A stretch of 5,688 nucleotides of DNA from an uncultured Clostridia bacterium (GTDB lineage Bacteria; Bacillota; Clostridia; Oscillospirales; Ruminococcaceae): NCBI GenBank assembly GCA_937894185.1, contig CALCSA010000147.1:1-5688 (forward strand), given 5' to 3'. Each line of letters opens with the position of its first letter. The first letter of the stretch is position 1. A program made the translations under genes and the position numbers. The notes beneath the pieces are model-generated. The model did not search any database. It was given only the letters and a program-made list of their open reading frames with translations, and was not told the DNA's origin. Positions 1 through 5,659 of the stretch are shown piece after piece.

Positions 1-359
1 AAAAAGTTGCTGATAGATAAAATGGCAGGTTGAAAGGTTCTGATATAGAAATCGGGGAGATTGGTCAAAGCGTTTCGGACAGCGTCCACCAGCTTGGCTC
101 CCCCCATTACCAGCAGGGCGGCAATGAGGGCGTAGGCCAAAAGCAGTACCACGCATCCGGTAAATTTGGGCCCCGCCTTGGTGTGTTTGACAATAAACTG
201 AACGATGGGCTTAAAGATCATGGCAATGGCATAGCCAATAATCACAGGCAACAGCCAAGGCACCAGATACTTTCCGGCCAGAACAATCAGCGCTACCACC
301 AGAGCAATATACACGGTGTTGATAATAAAGGCCTTGCGATTTTCCGTTCTGGCGTCCAT
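1..359 (-). CDS. ytvI: YtvI/AI-2E family membrane protein, N-terminal part (truncated by window edge)
   Basis: The gene reads leftward from an ATG at 359-357 and stays open for 119 codons to the window edge, so only the N-terminus is visible. The protein starts MDARTENRKAFI, followed by a hydrophobic stretch at about residues 12-28, a second at about 32-49 with the P-W-L-L-P turn typical of this family, a basic loop (about 50-65), and a third hydrophobic stretch at about 68-88. This layout matches the AI-2E transporter family, and the wording of the first 50 residues is closest to the sporulation integral membrane protein YtvI of spore-forming Firmicutes. Full-length members are roughly 350 residues with about eight membrane segments, so about two thirds lies outside the window. 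In Bacillus, ytvI is linked to sporulation; the substrate, if any, is unknown. The start is fixed by AAGGAGG six bases upstream. It could instead be a general AI-2E family permease. Confidence 0.75.
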   Translation of the reverse strand, partial: MDARTENRKAFIINTVYIALVVALIVLAGKYLVPWLLPVIIGYAIAMIFKPIVQFIVKHTKAGPKFTGCVVLLLAYALIAALLVMGGAKLVDAVRNALTNLPDFYIRTFQPAILSISNF

Positions 360-564
360 AAGGTACCTCCTTTTCTTTCCAAGGGGGCGGTTCTGCCCAA
401 AGTGGGGAGCTTTGGCCTCCCATCGGGATGCAGAGCATCCAGTTTCCCGTTCACCCTCTATCCATCGATGGACGGGCATCTCAAGTATATGGGAACAATA
501 GTCAAAACTGGGGCGGTTTATGCAAGTAAGGATATTTTCCCCGCTGCAGGCGGGAGATTTCTGC
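360..564 (-). other. Intergenic region / hairpin-rich leader between cca and ytvI
   Basis: This stretch of about 205 bases carries no convincing gene on either strand. Read on the minus strand towards ytvI, it holds several small dyads: CCCGC/GCGGG (540-554) just after the cca stop; a 12-base perfect palindrome, TCCATCGATGGA (461-472), inside a CCCGT/ACGGG pair (446-476); a 6-bp stem with a 3-base loop, GGATGC-TCT-GCATCC (426-440); GGGAG/CTCCC (about 395-420); and GGGC/GCCC (about 385-397). None is followed by a T-run on the minus strand, so I see no canonical terminator for cca and read-through into ytvI is possible. A clean housekeeping promoter for ytvI is also not visible. The cluster of dyads suggests a structured 5' leader, but it matches no riboswitch or T-box that I recognise. 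Confidence 0.4.
366..372 (-). promoter_or_regulatory. Strong ribosome binding site of ytvI
   Basis: On the minus strand the seven bases AAGGAGG are a full match to the anti-Shine-Dalgarno sequence and lie six bases before the ATG at 359. This decides the start codon and suggests efficient translation initiation once the mRNA is made. Confidence 0.85.
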
Positions 565-1914
565 TTATGGATTTCCGGCAGCCCCGCTGTTTTGGAGCCT
601 TTGGGCTTCCTGCAGCAGGGTTTCCCGGCGGTTGGCTTCGGGATGCTCCACCACCAACTCCAGCAGAGAACCCAGCATCTCCCCGATAATTGGGCCGCCG
701 GGCACACCTAGCTCAAGAAGGTCCTGCCCTCCCACCGCCAAATCCTCTATCCTTAGAGGGTCTCCCGCGGCGATAATCTCATCCAGCATGGTTGCCACAG
801 CGTCCCACTTGAAAGCCCTGCTCGGAGCCTTGGCCAAATTGTCGGCTCGCCTGACGGCGATGAGGTCCCCCACCGCCCCGGTTCCCATCTGGGCACAAAG
901 TCGGCGCAGGGCGGCTTTGTCGGCAGGCAGCTTGACAATATGCCGGGATACCAATTGCGTTACCCGGCCGGCCAAATTCTTGGGATACCGCAGCCGCCTG
1001 AGCATTACCCCCGCATAGTCGGCGCTGACAGCGGCGTGGTCGGGGCAGTGGCCTCCCCCCTTCTCATCCAGTTGGAATACCCTTGGCTTTCCAATATCGT
1101 GGAGAAGCAGGGCCAGACGGATTTCCAAACGGGGGGGCGCGGCAGCCACCGCGGCAAAGAGGTGCCTGTCCACCGGGTGGATGTGATGAGTCTTATGCTG
1201 ATCAAAGCCGATGCAGGGGGCCATCTCGGGGATGATAGCCTCCAGAACGCCGTGATCCGCCGCCAAACAGAGGGCCCGAAAGACGTTTTCCCCCAGCAGC
1301 AGCTTGTTCAGTTCCGCGGAAATACGCTCACCGGACACCTCCTGAAGCAAGGGGGCCAGCTGGGCTGCCGCGGCCAGAGTCTGTGGCTCCGGCTCAAAGG
1401 ACAGCTGGGAGGCAAAACGAAAGAGCCGCAGGATGCGCAAAGCATCCTCGTCAAACCGCTGGAGGGAATTTCCCACACAGCGCAGAACACCGGCCTTCAG
1501 ATCCTCCCTTCCGCCGAAGGGATCGGTCACCCCCTCATAGGGAGCGTAGGCCATGGCGTTGACGGTAAAATCCCGGCGGGCCAAATCCTCCTCAAGACTG
1601 GGGGTAAATTCCACTGTCCGGGGGTGCCTGTGGTTGAGATAATCCCCATCCCTGCGCAGGGTGGTGATCTCAAGAGGCCCTCCCTCCTCCACAAGAGTGA
1701 CGGTTCCGTGGCGGATGCCGGTGGGCAACACCTTCCGGCCCGGAAAGGCGTCCATGACCTGCTGGGGCAAAGCGGAGGTGCAGATATCCCAGTCACAGGG
1801 CCTGCGCCCCATCAGGCTGTCCCGCACACAGCCCCCTACCAGATGGGCGCTGTAGCCGGAAGCCTGCAGGGTCTCCATACAGCGCCGGACCGAGGGGGGG
1901 ATATTGATCTTCAC
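565..1914 (-). CDS. cca: CCA-adding tRNA nucleotidyltransferase with HD domain
   Basis: This class II nucleotidyltransferase adds or repairs the 3'-terminal CCA of tRNAs using CTP and ATP without a nucleic-acid template; it acts in the cytoplasm. The 449-residue protein has the whole family signature: GGCVRD (27-32) followed by the metal-binding D41-x-D43, the RRDFTVNAMA motif (113-122), and the base-selecting FDEDALRILRLFRFA helix (154-168). Next comes the RNA-binding helical region, then an HD phosphohydrolase-type domain with H246, H272-D273 in LLLHDIGKP, H293 and H325, and finally the C-terminal body domain ending in the conserved LAVGGQDLL / GVPGGPIIGE region (392-412). The length is normal for the HD-containing bacterial form. 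The start is GTG at 1914-1912, supported by the family-typical MKINIP N-terminus. It lies only three bases after the upstream acetyltransferase stop and lacks a good Shine-Dalgarno, so translation is probably coupled. Full CCA addition rather than A-only addition is inferred because no second such gene is visible here. Confidence 0.95.
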   Translation of the reverse strand: MKINIPPSVRRCMETLQASGYSAHLVGGCVRDSLMGRRPCDWDICTSALPQQVMDAFPGRKVLPTGIRHGTVTLVEEGGPLEITTLRRDGDYLNHRHPRTVEFTPSLEEDLARRDFTVNAMAYAPYEGVTDPFGGREDLKAGVLRCVGNSLQRFDEDALRILRLFRFASQLSFEPEPQTLAAAAQLAPLLQEVSGERISAELNKLLLGENVFRALCLAADHGVLEAIIPEMAPCIGFDQHKTHHIHPVDRHLFAAVAAAPPRLEIRLALLLHDIGKPRVFQLDEKGGGHCPDHAAVSADYAGVMLRRLRYPKNLAGRVTQLVSRHIVKLPADKAALRRLCAQMGTGAVGDLIAVRRADNLAKAPSRAFKWDAVATMLDEIIAAGDPLRIEDLAVGGQDLLELGVPGGPIIGEMLGSLLELVVEHPEANRRETLLQEAQRLQNSGAAGNP

Positions 1915-1917
1915 GGC

Positions 1918-2352
1918 TTAAAAGCTGCCGTGGATGCTGTGGGAAAGGCAGCGGAAGCTTAAATCTTCCCGGGCCACAAATCCCAGAGATTCCCAGAAGC
2001 GGTTACCCGGCAGGTTATTTTTGTAAACAACCAAAGCCAGCTGATGGATTTCCTCCCGCTCCATGGCACCCACCACGGCTTCTACCAGAGCGCGGCCGAT
2101 ACCCTGACGGCGTTTGCCAGGCTGTACCACCGCATGGTAAATATAGCCGCGCAAACCGTCCTGTCCACTCATAATGGTGCCTAAAAGTATTCCGTCTTTT
2201 TCCGCCACGAAGCAGGAGGTGGGATTTCTGGCCAGAAATCGCTCAATCCCCTCCCGGGAATCATCCAGATCCCGCAAGCCGATCCCCTCGTTTTCACTCC
2301 AAAGGCGGTACATTCTATCGTAGTCTGCGGCGCACATCAGGCGTATGAGCAT
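1918..2352 (-). CDS. GNAT family N-acetyltransferase (YpeA-like)
   Basis: This 144-residue protein is a single-domain GNAT acetyltransferase, which transfers an acetyl group from acetyl-CoA to an amine of a small molecule or protein; the substrate cannot be told from sequence. The acetyl-CoA pyrophosphate-binding motif A is clear: VVQPGKRRQGIGRALVEAVV at about 75-94, with the R-R-Q-G-I-G-R-A core. It is preceded by the beta strands FVAEKDG and LLGTIMSG, and the C-terminal motif B region is NRFWESLGF (117-125). The wording GTIMSGQDGLRG followed by motif A resembles the E. coli YpeA group. The frame stays open far upstream into the preceding hydrolase gene, but that extension is non-coding in character. 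ATG at 2352 is chosen because GGAAAGGA ends eight bases upstream and the protein then begins with the usual IRLM beta-strand. It lies 22 bases after the hydrolase gene and three bases before cca, indicating one operon. Confidence 0.88.
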   Translation of the reverse strand: MLIRLMCAADYDRMYRLWSENEGIGLRDLDDSREGIERFLARNPTSCFVAEKDGILLGTIMSGQDGLRGYIYHAVVQPGKRRQGIGRALVEAVVGAMEREEIHQLALVVYKNNLPGNRFWESLGFVAREDLSFRCLSHSIHGSF

Positions 2353-2374
2353 ACATTGATTCCTTTCCGGTTTT

Positions 2375-3229
2375 TTACCGTACCGTATTGACAATCTTTC
2401 CAATTCCTTGAATCTCACATTCCACCACATCGCCGGGGGAAAGAAACTTGGGAGGATGAAAGCCCATTCCCACACCGGAAGGGGTTCCGGTGGCGATGAT
2501 GTCTCCCGGCTCCAGCACAAAGCCGGAGGAAAGCTGGGAGACGAGGAAGGGGATGTCGTAGAGAAACTCTTTGGTGTTGCCGTTCTGGCGCAGCTCCCCG
2601 TTGACACGGGAGCGCACCGCAAGCTGGGGAGAAGGCCCGAACTCGCCAGCGGTGACAATCCACGGGCCCATGGGGGCAAAGCCCTCCAAACTTTTGCTGA
2701 AGTAGTACTGTCCGCCATGGCTTCCCTGCACATCCCGGGAGGAAACGTCGTTGAGGATGGTGTAGCCAAAAACGTAGTCCATCGCCTCTTGGGGGGTGAT
2801 GCCGTGGCATCTCTTGCCGATGACAACCGCCAGCTCCGCTTCGTAGTCCAGCTGTTTCGTCAGATGAGGGTGAGCGGGAATCTCATCCCCTGTTGCCGTG
2901 CAGCGTCCCACCCTCTTGGAAAAGTAAAGGGGGTTAGGGGTTTTTTTGAACTCGATCCCCTTAAAGCGGGAGGATTCCAGAGCATGCTCCAGATAGTTCA
3001 TCCCCACGCAGATCAGATCGTGGGGAGGGTGGGGAATGGGGGCCAGCAGGCGGACCTTCCCCAGTGGAACAGGCTGTTCTTTGGGCAGAGCATCCACGCT
3101 CTCTCCCCCATAGCCCGAAATCAGGCCGATCATGTCCCCAACTCCTGCCAAAGGGTAGATCAGCTGCTCATCTGAGGAAAGCACACCCACCGCTTCCCTG
3201 CCTTGGAGCATAAAGGTAGCAACTTTCAT
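2375..3229 (-). CDS. Fumarylacetoacetate hydrolase (FAH) family protein
   Basis: This 284-residue protein belongs to the FAH fold superfamily, metal-dependent enzymes that cleave, isomerise or decarboxylate beta-diketo and 2-oxo acids. A short N-terminal domain (about 1-58) precedes the catalytic domain. Visible hallmarks are GMNYLEHALE (76-85), LDYEAELAVVIGK (127-139) with the metal ligands E130 and E132, NDVSSRDVQ (160-168) with D161 as third acidic ligand, Y-F-S-K-S around K179, and GDIIATGTPSGVG (242-254). The order and spacing fit an active enzyme. The reaction is not assignable: related proteins are annotated as fumarylpyruvate hydrolase, HHDD isomerase/OPET decarboxylase or oxaloacetate decarboxylase, and no aromatic-degradation genes are nearby to choose among them. 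ATG at 3229 is preceded by GAAAGGAA at a good distance; the same SD core is found before the GNAT gene and nifU. It is the first gene of the leftward operon. Confidence 0.92.
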   Translation of the reverse strand: MKVATFMLQGREAVGVLSSDEQLIYPLAGVGDMIGLISGYGGESVDALPKEQPVPLGKVRLLAPIPHPPHDLICVGMNYLEHALESSRFKGIEFKKTPNPLYFSKRVGRCTATGDEIPAHPHLTKQLDYEAELAVVIGKRCHGITPQEAMDYVFGYTILNDVSSRDVQGSHGGQYYFSKSLEGFAPMGPWIVTAGEFGPSPQLAVRSRVNGELRQNGNTKEFLYDIPFLVSQLSSGFVLEPGDIIATGTPSGVGMGFHPPKFLSPGDVVECEIQGIGKIVNTVR

Positions 3230-3291
3230 CCATACTTTCCTTTCAAACCTTTAAGTATCCTATATATTATCACAAATTCCGGCAATACGCC

Positions 3292-3319
3292 ATACTATTT
3301 TGTCAGGTGGAGCTTTCAA
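3292..3319 (-). promoter_or_regulatory. Candidate promoter of the leftward FAH-GNAT-cca operon
   Basis: On the minus strand TTGAAA (3319-3314) and TAGTAT (3297-3292) are separated by 16 bases, a 5/6 and 4/6 match to the housekeeping -35 and -10 boxes. The start would fall near 3285, leaving a leader of about 55 bases before the hydrolase gene. The -10 is weak and the AT-rich stretch nearer the gene (3254-3271) could hold the real -10, so the exact position is uncertain. Confidence 0.35.
3301..3314 (+). repeat. 14-bp direct repeat, copy 1 (copy 2 at 3690-3703)
   Basis: TGTCAGGTGGAGCT occurs here in the intergenic region and again, identical, inside rnhA at 3690-3703. The second copy encodes C-Q-V-E-L, so it is explained by coding. 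A 14-base match is slightly more than expected by chance in a window this size, but no function is evident. Confidence 0.3.
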
Positions 3320-3351
3320 ACCTGCAAACAGGACGAAAGTTGTCGCATCCT

Positions 3352-3380
3352 TTGGCAATATCACGTAAATACCGTATAAA
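3352..3380 (+). promoter_or_regulatory. Distal promoter of the rnhA-nifS-nifU operon
   Basis: TTGGCA (3352-3357) and TATAAA (3375-3380) are separated by exactly 17 bases; each box matches the sigma-A consensus at five of six positions. Transcription would start near 3387, about 120 bases before rnhA. It lies 83 bases upstream of the proximal promoter in the same direction. Confidence 0.5.
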
Positions 3381-3434
3381 CAAGAGGAAATGTCGTAAAA
3401 CTATCATAAAGTTTAAAATAATCCTCTCCCCCCC

Positions 3435-3463
3435 TTGCACAATCCATGGTTATGGTATATACT
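3435..3463 (+). promoter_or_regulatory. Proximal promoter of the rnhA-nifS-nifU operon
   Basis: TTGCAC (3435-3440) and TATACT (3458-3463) are separated by exactly 17 bases, a strong sigma-A-type promoter. The start would be near 3470, giving a leader of about 37 bases. A run of seven C residues (3428-3434) abuts the -35 box. An imperfect dyad, TACTGAATTCGGTA (3460-3473, six of seven pairs), covers the end of the -10 and the start site and could be an operator. That last point is conjecture. Confidence 0.7.
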
Positions 3464-3490
3464 GAATTCGGTAACATAAGTGACCAAATT

Positions 3491-3500
3491 GGAGGGAGGA
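3491..3500 (+). promoter_or_regulatory. Ribosome binding site that fixes the TTG start of rnhA
   Basis: GGAGGGAGGA holds two overlapping GGAGG matches and ends six bases before TTG at 3507. An in-frame GTG at 3480 lies upstream of this site and would place the Shine-Dalgarno inside the coding region, so the TTG is the better start. Confidence 0.8.
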
Positions 3501-3506
3501 TCCTAT

Positions 3507-3959
3507 TTGAAGCAGGTGTACCTGTACACCGACGGCGCCTGTTCCGGCAATCCGGGCCCGGGAGGATGGGGAGCCATCTTGCGGTTTGGCCCACATCAAC
3601 GGGAACTGAGCGGTGCTCACCCGGATACCACCAACAATCGAATGGAACTGACCGCTGTGCTGGAAGGGCTTTCCGCCCTGAAGGAACCCTGTCAGGTGGA
3701 GCTGTACAGCGATTCCACCTATGTGGTCAACAGCGTAGAAAAAGGCTGGGTGTACAACTGGCAACGAAAAAACTGGATGAAAAAGCCCAGCGAGCCGGTT
3801 CCCAATGCCGATTTGTGGAAGCGATTGCTGGAACTTGTAAAAATGCACAAGGTGAACTTTCATTGGATACGTGGCCATGCCGGTCACCCGGAAAACGAAC
3901 GGTGTGACCAATTGGCTGTAGAAAGCTATCAAAAGCTGATCCAGACACAGAAAATATAA
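3507..3959 (+). CDS. rnhA: Ribonuclease HI
   Basis: RNase HI cuts the RNA strand of RNA:DNA hybrids, clearing R-loops, primers and misplaced transcripts in the cytoplasm. With the TTG start the protein has 150 residues, close to the 155 of E. coli RNase HI, and aligns with it almost without gaps. The catalytic set is complete: D9 in [17 protein letters not shown]47 in [10 protein letters not shown]69 in YSDSTYVV, D134 in NERCDQLA, plus the active-site H124 in [13 protein letters not shown]. The basic handle that grips the hybrid is present as [15 protein letters not shown] (80-94), as in the E. coli enzyme. There is no extra N-terminal hybrid-binding domain. It is the first gene of the plus-strand operon; its TAA overlaps the Shine-Dalgarno of nifS, with 11 bases between the genes. 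It diverges from the FAH operon. Confidence 0.96.
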   Translation: MKQVYLYTDGACSGNPGPGGWGAILRFGPHQRELSGAHPDTTNNRMELTAVLEGLSALKEPCQVELYSDSTYVVNSVEKGWVYNWQRKNWMKKPSEPVPNADLWKRLLELVKMHKVNFHWIRGHAGHPENERCDQLAVESYQKLIQTQKI

Positions 3960-3968
3960 GGATTGGAG
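3958..3968 (+). promoter_or_regulatory. Double ribosome binding site at the rnhA-nifS junction
   Basis: AAGGA (3958-3962) overlaps the rnhA stop codon and is eight bases from ATG 3971; GGAG (3965-3968) is eight bases from the second in-frame ATG at 3977. Both starts are therefore plausible, differing by two residues. The overlap with the stop codon suggests that ribosomes ending rnhA help initiate nifS. Confidence 0.65.
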
Positions 3969-3970
3969 TC

Positions 3971-5161
3971 ATGAGCATGGAGCGATTTGTATATGCCGAC
4001 AATGCAGCTACTACTCCGGTGTCGGAGGAAGTGCTAAAGGCCATGCTGCCTTATTTCAGGGAGGGGTACGGCAACCCTTCCAGCATCTATCAAAAAGGCA
4101 GAGACGCTGCCAAGGCCATCCGTCTGGCCCGGGATAAGGTAGCCCGAGGCATTGGCGCGCAGCCGGAGGAACTCTACTTTACCTCCGGGGGCAGCGAGGC
4201 GGATAACTGGGCCATCAAGGGAGTGGTGGAAGCTCTGGCCAAAAAGGGCAAGAAGCACATCATCACCACCGCCTTTGAGCATCACGCCGTGCTTCATGTC
4301 TGCCAGTCTCTGCGTAAGCATGGCATCGAGACCACCTATCTGGAAGTGGGGCCCCTGGGCGTTGTTAAGGCCGAGGATGTGGCCGCCGCCATCCGGGAGG
4401 ACACCGCTCTGGTGACCATCATGTATGCCAACAACGAAATCGGCACCATTCAGCCCATCGCCGAAATCGGAAAGATATGCCGAGAAAAGGGGATTCTATT
4501 CCACACCGATGCAGTGCAGGCTCTGGGCAATCTGGAAATTGACGTCAAAGCTCAGAACATCGACCTGCTCTCCCTTTCCGGCCACAAGATTCACGCTCAA
4601 AAAGGAGTGGGAGCCCTGTATATCCGCAAGGGTGTGCGGATTCCCAACCTGATTGAAGGGGGCGGGCAGGAAGGTGGCCACCGGGCCGGCACCGAAAACG
4701 TCCCCGCCATTGTGGGGCTGGGGGTGGCGGTGGAAATTGCCACCAAGGATATTCAGGCCCGGGCGGACAAAACCCGGAAGATGCGGGATCGCCTGATTGA
4801 CGAGATTACAAAACTGCCCCGCACCCGCCTCAACGGTGACCGGGAGCACCGCCTGCCCGGTAACGTCAACGTTTCTTTTGAGGGAATCGAGGGTGAAAGC
4901 CTGCTGCTGATGCTGGACCTTAGGGGTGTGGCTGCTTCCTCCGGCAGCGCCTGCACCTCCGGCTCTCTGGACCCCAGCCACGTGTTGCTGTCCATCGGGC
5001 TGGTCCACGAGGTAGCCCACGGTTCCCTGCGGCTCTCCATCACCCATGAGACAACTGAGGAGGACATCGATCATATCCTCAAGGTGCTGCCTCCTGTGGT
5101 AGAGCAGCTTCGGGCCATGTCCCCCCTGTGGGAGAACATCGTCAAGGGAGAAAACAGATAG
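3971..5161 (+). CDS. nifS: Cysteine desulfurase, NifS/IscS group
   Basis: This PLP enzyme converts L-cysteine to alanine and holds the sulfur as a persulfide for Fe-S cluster assembly and possibly tRNA thiolation. The 396-residue protein fits the group I family: YADNAATTP (8-16), YGNPSSIY (33-40), [15 protein letters not shown] (70-84), the ring-stacking H104 in [16 protein letters not shown] (154-163), D180 and Q183 in HTDAVQA, and the PLP lysine K206 in [17 protein letters not shown]. Next come [15 protein letters not shown] (230-244) with R238 for the substrate carboxylate, and the flexible loop with the persulfide cysteine C328 in [17 protein letters not shown]. The long loop around C328 is the group I feature, which donates sulfur directly to a scaffold. 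ATG 3971 or ATG 3977 could be the start. It sits 11 bases after rnhA and 56 bases before nifU, its expected sulfur acceptor. Whether its main role is Fe-S or also tRNA sulfur cannot be told. Confidence 0.96.
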   Translation: MSMERFVYADNAATTPVSEEVLKAMLPYFREGYGNPSSIYQKGRDAAKAIRLARDKVARGIGAQPEELYFTSGGSEADNWAIKGVVEALAKKGKKHIITTAFEHHAVLHVCQSLRKHGIETTYLEVGPLGVVKAEDVAAAIREDTALVTIMYANNEIGTIQPIAEIGKICREKGILFHTDAVQALGNLEIDVKAQNIDLLSLSGHKIHAQKGVGALYIRKGVRIPNLIEGGGQEGGHRAGTENVPAIVGLGVAVEIATKDIQARADKTRKMRDRLIDEITKLPRTRLNGDREHRLPGNVNVSFEGIEGESLLLMLDLRGVAASSGSACTSGSLDPSHVLLSIGLVHEVAHGSLRLSITHETTEEDIDHILKVLPPVVEQLRAMSPLWENIVKGENR

Positions 5162-5217
5162 TAAGAGTTTGCCCCAAGCGCAAGCATTCTTTTTGAAAGA
5201 TAGAAAGGAAGACAAAT

Positions 5218-5649
5218 ATGGAATACTCGGATAAGGTACTGGATCACTTTTCCAACCCCCGCAATGTGGGCGAACTCACCGACGCCGACGGAATCGGCGA
5301 GGTTGGCAGCCCGGCCTGCGGCGATATCATGAAGATGTACATCAAAGTGGAGGACGGTAAAATCGCCGACGTGAAGTTTAAAACCTTTGGATGCGGCGCG
5401 GCTATTGCCACCAGCTCCATGGCTACCGAGCTGATCAAGGGTCAGCCACTGGAGGAAGCTCTCAAGCTGACCAATAAAGCGGTGGTAGAGGCGCTGGAAG
5501 GCTTGCCTCCCGTCAAGATTCACTGTTCTGTGCTGGCGGAACAGGCCATTAAATCGGCCATTTCCGACTACTACACCCGTTTGGGAGTAGACCCACTGCC
5601 CATTGTCGGCCCTATCAAGGACACCCACTGCCACGCACACTTCCACTAA
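5218..5649 (+). CDS. nifU: Fe-S cluster assembly scaffold NifU/IscU (N-terminal domain type) with His-rich tail
   Basis: This 143-residue protein is a stand-alone NifU_N/IscU-type scaffold on which new [2Fe-2S] clusters are built from iron and the sulfur delivered by NifS. The three cluster cysteines are C34 in SPACGDIMK, C59 in FKTFGCGAAIATSS and C103 in KIHCSVLAEQA, with the conserved D36 and H102 beside them. The N-terminus YSDKVLDHFSNPRNVG is typical of the family. It lacks the central ferredoxin-like and C-terminal Nfu domains of full nitrogen-fixation NifU. The usual IscU LPPVK loop recognised by HscA is present as LPPVK (96-100), though no chaperone genes are in view. The final residues DTHCHAHFH (135-143) add an extra Cys and four His, an unusual tail that could bind metal. 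ATG 5218 follows AAAGGAAG at a good distance. It is the last gene of the operon, with a terminator directly after it. Confidence 0.95.
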   Translation: MEYSDKVLDHFSNPRNVGELTDADGIGEVGSPACGDIMKMYIKVEDGKIADVKFKTFGCGAAIATSSMATELIKGQPLEEALKLTNKAVVEALEGLPPVKIHCSVLAEQAIKSAISDYYTRLGVDPLPIVGPIKDTHCHAHFH

Positions 5650-5659
5650 TTACGTAAAA

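Noticed and set aside
484..505. Possible ytvI promoter with TTGACT (505-500) and TATACT (489-484) on the minus strand
   Set aside because: The two boxes are only 10 bases apart, unusable for sigma-A. CATATACT (491-484) fits a sporulation sigma-E type -10 (CATANNNT), but no matching -35 lies at the right distance.
540..554. CCCGC/GCGGG hairpin after cca as a terminator
   Set aside because: The stem is only 5-6 bp and is not followed by a T-run on the minus strand.
940..1962. Plus-strand open frame of 340 codons antisense to cca
   Set aside because: It lies opposite a certain gene, has no recognisable domain and no ribosome binding site, and its composition follows from the GC-rich codons of cca on the other strand.
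2353..2826. N-terminal extension of the GNAT frame to 302 residues
   Set aside because: The extra residues overlap the FAH gene in another frame and are Ser/Pro-rich without family similarity; a good ribosome binding site supports ATG 2352 instead.
2408..3175. Plus-strand open frame of 255 codons antisense to the FAH gene
   Set aside because: It is a mirror of a well-supported enzyme, with no family features of its own.
4496..5215. Minus-strand open frame of 239 codons antisense to nifS
   Set aside because: It covers the region that encodes the PLP lysine and persulfide cysteine of NifS on the plus strand; the antisense product shows no domain.
5162..5217. Possible attenuator or separate promoter between nifS and nifU
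   Set aside because: Only a 4-bp stem with a 7-base loop precedes a short T-rich stretch, and no paired -35/-10 boxes are visible.
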